A stretch of DNA of 64,000 bases from Pelecanus crispus. Lineage: Eukaryota; Chordata; Aves; Pelecaniformes; Pelecanidae. The notes beneath the pieces were generated by a model that made no database searches, had not been told where the DNA came from, and was given only the letters and a program-made list of their open reading frames with translations. The position numbers were made by a program, and so were the translations under genes. This document shows, one piece after another, positions 40,104 to 49,379 of this stretch (positions within the stretch are counted from its first letter, which is position 1; each line of letters opens with the position of its first letter). The stretch covers positions 8,521,897 to 8,585,896 of the forward strand of contig NC_134652.1 in the NCBI RefSeq assembly GCF_030463565.1, written 5' to 3'.

Positions 40104-40779
40104 TAGAATCATAGAATCATAGAATCGTTTAGGTTGGAAAAGACCTTTAGGATCATCCAGTCCAACCATTAATCTAATATTACCAAGTCCACACTAAACC
40201 AATTAAGGGTAGACTGGACTAAACCATGTCCCAAAGTGCCACATCTACCTGTTTTTTGAACACTTCCAGGGATGGGGACTCCACCACCTCTCTGGGCAGC
40301 CTGTTCCAATTCTTGGCCACCCTTTCCGTAAAGAAATTTTTCCTAATTTCCAGTCTAAACCTCCCCTGGCGCAGCTTGAGCCCGTTTCCTCTCATCCTAT
40401 TGCTAACTACATGGGAGAAGAGACCAACACCCCCCTCACTACACCCTCCTTCCAGGTAGTTGTAGAGAGCGATAAGGTCTCCCCTCAGCCTCCTCTTCTC
40501 CAGGCTAAACAACCCCAGTTCCCTCAGCTGCTCCTCATCAGCCCTGTGCTCCAGACCCTTCACCAGCTTTGTTGCCCTTCTCTGGACACGCTCCAGCACC
40601 TCAATGTCTTTCTTGTAGTGAGGGGCCCAAAACTGGACACAGTATTCCAGGTGCGGCCTCACCAGCACCGAGTACAGGGGGACAATCACCTCCCTGCTCC
40701 TGCTGGCCACACTATTCCTGACACAAGCCAGGATGCTGTTGGCCTTCTTGGCCACCTGGGCACACTGCTGGCTCATGTT
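40104..40779 (-). mobile_element. CR1 LINE, 5'-truncated copy with readable RT C-terminus
   Basis: The plus strand begins with the reverse complement of the CR1 3' end: about three copies of the octamer ATTCTATG, then the GGTTGGAAAAGACC-type tail. Further in, the minus strand keeps an open frame (40809-40219, 196 residues, with the CR1 part starting near [13 protein letters not shown]). This is the C-terminal part of CR1 ORF2 reverse transcriptase: [50 protein letters not shown] and [17 protein letters not shown]. The copy is truncated at its 5' side near 40779, as most CR1 copies are. The lack of internal stops over about 560 nt suggests modest age. It encodes no complete protein and cannot move on its own. 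Confidence 0.95.
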
Positions 40780-43639
40780 ATGTAAAGAGTGATTTGACCC
40801 AAAACACAATTTTCCCTTATTTTACGCATAAATTCATACTTGCATTACCCACCCAGCTGTAGGTGGTGTCTCTTAACAGCCTTTGGCTAACCCTCTGCTA
40901 ACAAACCCTGGAGGCAGGGAAGCACCTCTGAACACACTGAGGCTTGCAGCACTCTGAGTGCCAACGGCTGTGACCAGTGTGGCCCATCCAGAGGATAGGG
41001 CAGGACAGGATCACCCCTGTCCCTGCACCCCTCTGCCCATGGAGGGAACTCCTGTCATGGCCTGGGTGCCTGCTCACAGCAACGGTCAAAAAAGGCCAGC
41101 CCATGCTGGGCACCAACCACAGCAGCACTGAGCACCACCACGGAGCATGTGCCTCCTTTCCTCTGCTCTCATTTCCCTACCCAAGCAGAGCACATCAGGT
41201 GTGTGGCTGCTCCACCTGAATCTCACAGAGCACCTGAATGGGAGGAGAGGATCCTCTTCCATAGCCCTCGCCCCCAGCTGCTCACTCCCCGATGCTGGAA
41301 CCCCGACCCTGGACCTTACTGTTCAATCCAAGCTGCTGCAACACAGCAAACCCAACCTCTGAACAGCTAATACCCCGGCTGCTCAAAACCCTCTTTCATC
41401 CAGAGGGGACTAGAGCCTCTCTTAAGTGCTTCGCTGGTAAACAGTAATTTCTGGTGTCTTACCTGCTGATGTGGTTCTCTGAATATTGCTCTCAGGTGAA
41501 TAACTGCTTTCTTTGCCTTTACTCATTCCTCTACCAGTTGCCCTGGGTAGGAACTAGAGAGCTGCCAGGGTTTGCTAACAGGTCAATGTTTTTAAAAATA
41601 TTTCCAAACTGAATGAGGGATTTACTATAACCTGCACAATGTTGCAGGCTGGATGAGGCATCTGAACACCAGGAGCTCTGGATATAACTGGGGTTTGTTT
41701 CCAAATGCACAAGAAGAGGGTTGCTGAAGGACAGAGAGGCCCTCCTTCCTGAAATTCCATTCCAGCAGTACAGAGAACCACTCTCCTTCCTTGCGGTCAG
41801 ATGTTTACGTAAGTATAAGTAAATTATCCCGGGAAGTGCCCTTTGTAGTTTTGGACCTTTTTCACCCTTTTGAAATGATCATAATTTTTGTTCATTAGTT
41901 TGAGACTGAGTCTGTTTGCAGTCCAACTCTAATAGCAGAAATATGCCATTTACACCAATTAAGCATTCAACTTAATGCTTTTATATAGCTGATTTGTAGC
42001 AGAATTTGGTCAGACTCTGCATTCATTTAAACTCATGTAACCCAATTTAATGGATATGGAAGCAGAATTAGCTTTTTTCTTTAATAAGTCATTGCAGATA
42101 TTCTAGCTGTGGACTCATCACTCAAACCATACTCCTGTCTCCTCCTTGGCTTCTCTCTTACTTTCCCTGTCCCGGAACTTGCTGCTCTCTGCTGTCCTGT
42201 AGGAGAAACGTGCAACACACAACATACAATATTACAGTGGGAAATCCCAGCCCAGGGCAGAATTATGCTTTATTTTAAAGACTTGTTTAAGATGGCTATG
42301 TTGAATACTCAAAAGTATAAAGGCTGTGTTAAGGCTGTAATGTAGACACATCCCCTTATGCATTTGCATGGAGTTAATGTCTTTAATTTACATCGTTATC
42401 CTATATCTTCGTCAGGGCCATACACAAAATGGGTACAATTCACTTCATGAACATCTATGCAATATTTATTTTACCTTTAGGTCTATTTATCAAAAGCAAG
42501 TTCTGCAGCAGTTATGTGATATGAAGAACGTCAGTCTGAATGTTTAAGCTGTGATCACACCTCTGGAAAAAACACAACTTGCTTCTCCTTAGGGGTACCG
42601 CTGGTCACCTTCTTTTCCTGGGACATTGCAATTCCTCCCATCACCGTAAGACACCCCAAAGGAAGGTCCAGGGGGACCATGTTGAGGTTGTGGTCACCAC
42701 CACCAACATGTGGCCCTCAGAAAAGAGGTCAGTCAGTCAGGAACAAGACATCTGAATCGTTCATGCAACAGCAAACCATTCCCAGTCAAACTCTTCCCCA
42801 GAGCAATGTCGGGGCATGCACAGATTCAGCTGAGCATGTGTGCTACATGTCACATACCCAGGATATTCATACAAGGAAGCACTGACCCTGCTAAGGATGA
42901 ATAAATGGGCTGTATGGCCCTACTGTGCGGGAGAAAGTTTCTGTGCGGCAAAACCTGGTTGAACTTCCCTATTGCAATCAACAGAAAGCAGGTTCTTATG
43001 AACAGCAAGCATAAGGTGGCCTTGCTAGGGGTCATAAGGATAGGACACATAAGAAGCTGAGCCACTGAGACTGCAGTGCACATCCGTCTGCTTTAAGAGG
43101 AAGCTTCCTGAAGAAGAAAGCCAGTTTAAGATCCTCTCACCTCTACATGTGTATTCCCACTTTGCTCAGTTTACAGCAGATTTCTGCAAACAGCTGCACT
43201 GGTTCCCAGAAAGAGGTGAATTGTGGCGTAGCCAGAGTGCTGGATTCACAGCCAGAAAAAAAAAAAAAAAGAAAGAATGTATGAAGAGATGCAGCTTGGT
43301 GACAAACGCCGAAACCCATTGCAAAGTGGTTCCTAAACAGCACATCTGGCAGTGCTGTCGGCCCTCCCCAAAGGGGCATGGGCACAGCTACGCTGGGGCA
43401 GGAGCAAGATCCAGCGAGCCCCGCGTCTCCCCCCGTCCTCTGTTTCCATCAGCAGTTGCTTAGGCAAGGGTACAAGAACAGGGCAAGCGTGGAGTGATAT
43501 TTTCCCAGAACAGTCTTTTGGCCTCAAGCAATTTGCAGTTCATTGAGTTCCTGAGCCAGAGATGGTATCTCTGTGACTGGGAAATCATTTCAAGTATTTC
43601 TGAGCCCTTGAAAGAAACACGAGTTCATCGAGAGGAGGC
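40780..43639. other. Intergenic, no gene recognised
   Basis: Nothing identifiable apart from an A15 run at 43256-43270, which is preceded by a short segment loosely like a tRNA 5' half (discussed and rejected). Confidence 0.55.
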
Positions 43640-44140
43640 ATCTGCTGGGAAAACCTGCCTCCGGGCCGGGGCTGGCTCGCGTGTGTTTTACCCACCTTCA
43701 GAACTGGTTTCCAGGAGAGATTTTGGGAGTTTGCAAGGGAACCGGCGCGCCGGCCGGGGCAGCAGCTCCTGGCCGGGGAGGTGGGGTGCCCGCTGCGGCC
43801 CCGGGCGGGGGGAAGCGGGCCCCAAATACCGGCGAGTTGCCGCAAGAGGGGGCTCAAAGCCCGCGGGCCGGGAGCGCGGCCGCAGGCGGGGCCCCGCCGC
43901 CCCCCGGGGCAGAGCCGCAGCCCCGAGCCCGCTGCGCACCCCGGCCCCGCCGGGGGCCCGCGGAGCCCCGGCCCATCGCCTGCCCGGACAGCGGCCGTGC
44001 GGGGGGGCCGGGCTGGCCCGAGGGCGAGCCAGCGTCTTGGCGGGGAGGTTTTGGCAGCCGCCGCGCAGCTCGCTGGGCCCCCGCAGCGTGTCTGTGCCCG
44101 AGGACACGGTTCAACGGGTGCGACTTTAGGGAAAAGTCCT
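43640..44140. promoter_or_regulatory. Small CpG-rich island
   Basis: About 500 bp of very GC-rich, CpG-dense sequence includes NotI/SacII-like GCGGCCGC and CCGCGG motifs. Open frames cross it on both strands (43494-44129 and 43681-44208 plus, 43585-44163 minus), but all are low-complexity and resemble no known protein. It ends shortly before the SINE at 44247. Confidence 0.65.
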
Positions 44141-44236
44141 TCCTTGGAAAGCGAGTCGGTCAATGCAGCAGGGACGTTAGCAGTGGGCTCTTACGATTTT
44201 GGCGGTGAATTCCTGGCCCCGAATACACACAAGCAT

Positions 44237-44246
44237 ACGCACAATC
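44237..44246. repeat. Target-site duplication, left copy, of the SINE
   Basis: ACGCACAATC is repeated exactly at 44391-44400 on the other side of the SINE. Confidence 0.88.
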
Positions 44247-44390
44247 TTAGAATCATAGAATGCTTTGGGTTGGAAGGGACCTTGAGCGATCATCGAGCCC
44301 AACCCCCCTGCAGTGAGCAGGGATTGAACCTGTGAACTTGGCGTTATCAGCACCAGGTTCTAACCAACTGAGCTAACCCGGCTGGTCATT
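44247..44390 (-). mobile_element. tRNA-Ile-derived SINE with CR1-like tail (TguSINE1 type)
   Basis: On the minus strand the element starts with a tRNA-Ile-like head: A box TAGCTCAGTTGG (44364-44375), anticodon arm GTGCTGATAACGCC, and B box GGTTCAATCCC (44320-44330). It ends in a CR1 3'-end sequence (GGTTGGGCTCGATGATC..., then CATTCTATGATTCT). A perfect 10-bp duplication ACGCACAATC flanks it (44237-44246 and 44391-44400), so both ends are intact. The anticodon position reads GAT where the usual vertebrate tRNA-Ile has AAT. SINEs of this build are known from passerine birds. The Pol III boxes look intact, but the tRNA acceptor stem is not complementary, so this is not a tRNA gene. Confidence 0.92.
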
Positions 44391-44400
44391 ACGCACAATC
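44391..44400. repeat. Target-site duplication, right copy, of the SINE
   Basis: Identical 10-bp copy of 44237-44246. It abuts the tRNA-derived head (5' end) of the element. Confidence 0.88.
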
Positions 44401-47400
44401 ATGTGCAACCTCCCCTTACGTGTTGCCTTATGGATTAATATTTCACGATCTGACAGCACTGGGTCAGTTGACCGGGTGCGTGCTCTGAGGGACTTGATCT
44501 TCTGCTGCTGTGACCTTCCTACAGCAAGAGGACGACACAGGCAGCAGCCCGAAATGGTTGTCAGGTACGCTGGAGGCACCGTGCCACGTGTGTACTTGCC
44601 ACTGCTTTCCTGGGCATCTTGGCTCCTTTTTGAGAGCTCTTGTTTGTAGCACACCACCAAAAGAGCAGCCCCTGCTTTTGCAGGTGAGGGAGAAAGAGCA
44701 AGAAAGGGAATTCCAGAGAAATTACATTTTGCAAGTGTAACTGTGGAAAATACTTACTGGCTCTCCCCCTAGCCAGACTGCAGCCATCCAGCTAGTTTGA
44801 GGAGTGTCATTTTAACCTTAAAAACCAAGAACCTGAGATAACATTAATCTCTCCCCTGAATCTCATCTGGATTTCACTCACTCCTTCTGATCTCTAGGCT
44901 ACTACAAGATGAAAGCGGGACAAAGACATCACGGTAGCCTACAAGCTCTACCTCCCCTTGCCTGGCTTAAGAGCATCTGCTCTCACATCCTTCTCGCCAG
45001 CGCTCCCCGCCATCACGCAGGACGTTCCCCCGAGCTGCCTCCCTGTCACGCAGAGCTGCACAGGCCCTGCGTTAGTGCCAGTGATGGAGAGCCTCTCCGC
45101 TTCTCCTGCTGCTGTTTCAGCAGGGAAAGGAGCTGGCAGCTGCTGTAACTCACTGCCGTGGCATGCCTTGCCCGGGTACCCCTGGCAGTGAAACTTGGGG
45201 CATCTTTGAGGGGGGGGATTTCAGCTCTGTACATGCAACGATGATGAGCTCTAAGGGATCTCCGCTACAAGGTACCTAAATCAGACCATGGCTGTCTCCC
45301 AAAAGACACATGAGAACTGGTGCAATCCTGGCTGCCCCAGGAGGCAGGAGCTAAACAGACTCAGCTGGTCCCCTCAAACTCTCATGCCCCCAACTAAAAC
45401 ACCAGCTCCCAGGCCTGTTTCAAAATTATAGGGTGTCCCAGGTACTTGCTGGGATAAGCAACACACCTGCATTTCTTCAGAAACACCCTCAACAGGGAAT
45501 TGGCTTTCTTCACAAGTTGATTTTTACATATTTTTCAGCCAGCTCTGTGGGCTGAAGGCACATTCCAGCACCCAGGGACAGCATGGGTGTTTCTGACATC
45601 CTCGAAGGGCTCAGAGCCCTACTAATGGATGACATTCATCCCCACACCATGTCTGGCTTAGTCACCTCTGGCTAATAGGATACGCATAGGCTTCACCTTG
45701 AAGTCTCTTTAAATGCTTCCCAACGTCATTACTTTCATGGCAACCTCCAAGCGCTTTGAGAAGCGAAATATGAGTCAGTGCACGTAAAGAAGTCAAGTTA
45801 CAATTTTAAAATAGACTGGAGAACACATACTCTCTGTCAAGGGTTTTGTTAAAGATTAACCGATCACATCCTCTCAACTGAATTTTTGACTTGGGGTATC
45901 CCTGCCCATCACTTTCCAGCCAGATCCTGTTCCAGATTATTCCTGTCCTGTGGAAATAAACCTATGGGAAATTAAAGCTGATTATGCACAGTTTATTTTC
46001 AGACAGATGTAATACCTCCAGAACTACTCTTTGGATTTTGGCATGAGGTTTAAAACAGGATTCTCAGCCTGTTCTAAGTAAATGGGAAAATCTATCTATC
46101 ATTGTGGCAGAAAGTACGGAGGAGGAAAACTTTTTCTAAGAAGCACTTTCCTTCCTGTAGTCCCTCCCCTTGCTCAGGGATCAGAGCGGCTTGTACTCCC
46201 TTTCCCTTGAGCCACTGTTTCATTCATTTACAAGAGATCCCAGATGCACTTGGGAAACCCCAAATGTCACAGATGGCAGCGCAGCAGCATCTCTGTGGGA
46301 AGCGGGACTGCCTTCTTCCAGCTTGGCCAATGGCTGGAAAGGGGTCCTGCCTCAAGCCGGGTGGGTAATCTCTTTCTACATGTGCTTAGCAAGCAAAGTG
46401 AGAGGCAAGGTCTCCTTTTAATGTCTGGGACTGGAAACTGGTCTGAGCTACAACGCTGAGTGGTCGGTCCATGGCAGGAGCTCTGCCAGGGGTCTGCTTT
46501 GTGCCCGCGTCCTGCCAGAGGCAGCTGGGATACCAACACATCCCGGGGACTGTATCCATTCCAGCGCCTGTGTGTTGAAACCCTGCATTGAATCCTATTC
46601 TGTATGTTGAAACCCTGAGATTATTTATTTAATTACCCACCTGATGCTAAATACTTTTAATATAATGTGAGGGGAACCTGGTTTACACAGGTCTTTTTTC
46701 CCCCTTCAGCAATTCTGCTGTCACTCCTGGCTCAAGTGGACTTGAGAAATAAATGCAAAGACTGAATCTAACAGTCATGGATGCGTCTCACAGGATTGCC
46801 TGTAAGATATTTTCCAGCCTTAAAGTCTTTTCAGAAGTCTGTAAAAATATAACATTTTCTTGCATATTTTTTTCCAATAATCATGCTAATTGGTTGTCCC
46901 AGTTGTGTAGATTGTGCTGGGGCAGGAGGTGTTCTGATTATTCCCTTTGTTTATGGTATTAGACTTAGACTATTGTTGATCTTATTGTTCTTATTTGTAA
47001 CATGTTTGCCTCACTAGGACAGTAATTGTGTCAAGCAAGTTGGAGTCCAATCTGCAGAGCTGAATGTTCAGAACTGCAAAAGAAAGGCTCCAATTTTTCA
47101 AGCAGTGGGTGTATTACTCCTCCACTTGGATTATTAAATTCTAATTATAGCCTGTTGATCTAGTTACAATGTTGTTTGTAAATCTAAATACAGTTCTCTA
47201 AAGCCTGCACCGATATGCATTTTATTTCTTAACCTGTTGATGCTTGGTAAAAAAATACCGGTTTGCCTAATAGAGCAGGTGGAGGTTAGCTTGCTCCCGA
47301 TCAAGCTCTTTTTTCTTCGACTGTATTCCTTTGGATATGTTTAGGAATGAGCGCTTAATGGCATGGATAACACCAAGAACAACTATGACGGATGCATTTC

Positions 47401-49379
47401 ACATAATGCCTTGGTATCTGTGGACTCGTCAGAGCTGGAGTCAGGAAGAAATATTCCCTTAGGTAAGACTGGCAAGGACTCATGGGCTTTTTGGGAGGAG
47501 GGGAAAGGCAGTTGGGTTTGGTTCCTCTGCTCTTCAGGCAGTTAGCCAAGCTCTTCTGGGAAAGGCACCTTAACAATCCCCCTTACACTGGCAATTCCTT
47601 TAGTCCCTTTTCTTCTTTTCCTGAAATGTTTTCTGCGTTTTGGCCTCTTTTACAAGAGAGTTCTGGTTCGTCACCCCCTGTGAGAAGGTGTTTTGTAGGG
47701 TGCATTGTGTGTGCAGTAGGGTTGGTTGAATCCACATACAGTGACTTCATATAAACTAAGTATCCATGAGGCAGTCATCTGTGACGGCCATGATGAAGCT
47801 CCATGCCCTTCCACGCCCTTTTCTTTCCTCTGTCTTTATGAACATTAAATGCAAGGAAAGCAGAGATGTCTGAGCCAAGCAGTGTGAACAGCAGCATTTC
47901 CCAGGACCTGCTGCTTTTGGATGGCTGAAAGTCTCTGCAGCTCTGTGCTGTTAGTGGACCCGCAGCATCCTCCCTCACCTATAAGAGTAGAGGCGTTCAC
48001 AGTAAGAAATTACCGTGGTGGATGATTGCCTGAGTCCATAAACCATGCTCCCATCACAACCTTGTTTTTTCTTCCAAGCCTTCTTTTAAGCTCCAGCACA
48101 GTTGTGTGCTCAGACTGCTCACAAACACCCAGCACGGGCTTCTAGCCAGGTTTCACATGCACTCGGTGAGGCAGCCCACGGTGGCTTAACTGCTGGGCAT
48201 GGAAATCACCAGGTGCGCACGCAGGATTGCCACTGAACCCTGGAGGGCTCCTCCTGGAGCTAGGCAACGCTCCAGGCAGTGAAGCATCACTATATGTTGC
48301 GATAGTGGGGAGGGTTGTGGATGTTTTGACATGTGTGTGTCGGGGGGGGGGGGAATTAGCCCAATTCCTCCTTTCATCATTGTCAGTCAGAATCCACCGG
48401 GGAAGGAAGGAAGGGAGATGCCCCTCCTGGTAGGGAATAAAGTGAAGGTCTCAGACAGATTTTCCACCGAGGTCCGTGCCTGAGAGAGCTCTGACAGGGA
48501 CTTGGGATACAGATGTCCAAGCAATGGGCAGCCACAGCAGGTACCACCCTTCCCCATTGATCCTTTCCCATGGGCCCAGCAAGGAAAGTCACTGGGGTCC
48601 GGGGGATAAAGCCTGCCTCCTCCCCTCCAAATAGCACCTGAGCTTGCAGGCTTGGCCTGGGCAAACATGGAGCAAGGAGGACAAGGACTGGAAGACACCA
48701 GGGTATCCCAATGACTGGGATGGCGATGCAGCAGGGACGGGGGTGGGGGGGGGGGTAGTTTTTTGGAGGGCTGTACTCTCCCACACACACATATCCACGC
48801 TGAGATGTGCAAGGCAGGGTGGTGCTCCCTCCTGGCAGGAAAACTGCTCTTTCCCTGCAAAGCCCGGTGGATGGGCTGGGGGGGCACAGCCGCCGAGCCG
48901 TGGGAAAGGCCTGACCATGGCTGTGCTTGCATCTCCATGGCCTCTTCGGCGGGGGCGAGAGGGCTCCATCTCCTCCAAGCTGTCACTAGATCTCACCAGG
49001 GCCCCCATGAAGGTATGAAGGAAACTTTCCACTTCTCAGCTGGCTGTGACTTTAACGGGAGCAAAGCTATCCAGCCTGGGGTCTCTGCCAGGGAAACGCC
49101 GAGCCCGGCTGGAGAAGGGCGAGGGGGCTGCTTCTGCTATGAGAAGTGAGGCAGCAAATCCACTCCTCCGGCCGGGGCAGAGTGCAGGGTGGTACCCTCA
49201 TTGCTGGGGGTGAGGGCTGCCTGGGGCAAAAAGGCTCCGCGTTACCCAAGGGACCGACTGCCGGATCCCTGGGCTCGGCGATCTTCATCCCTCCTGGAAA
49301 AACCTCCTTCCCCCACCCCTGTGCGCGTTTAATGGGGAGAAAGAGGCTCTCCCTGCGTTTAGGCGTTCCCAGCAACTAG
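44401..49379. other. Intergenic between two CpG-rich islands
   Basis: Composition rises in GC towards 49 kb. Open frames at 48383-49032 (minus) and 48644-49149 (plus) overlap one another and look incidental. No repeat family beyond short G runs is recognised. Confidence 0.5.
48338..48352 (+). repeat. Short GT/poly-G tract
   Basis: A TGTGTGT run followed by CGGGGGGGGGGGGG. A comparable G run lies at 48737-48757. Simple sequence of no evident function. Confidence 0.7.

Noticed and set aside
43214..43270. A truncated tRNA-like segment followed by A15 with AGAAAGA on both sides (tailless retropseudogene)
   Set aside because: The anticodon arm does not fold convincingly and the apparent direct repeat is A-rich and overlaps the poly-A run.
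43494..44208. ORFs of 139-211 codons on both strands in the small CpG island
   Set aside because: Same composition effect; overlapping frames on both strands and no recognisable protein family.
44312..44384. A tRNA-Ile gene on the minus strand
   Set aside because: The A and B boxes are good, but the acceptor stem halves do not pair and the sequence continues into a CR1-like tail inside a target-site duplication, so it is a SINE head.
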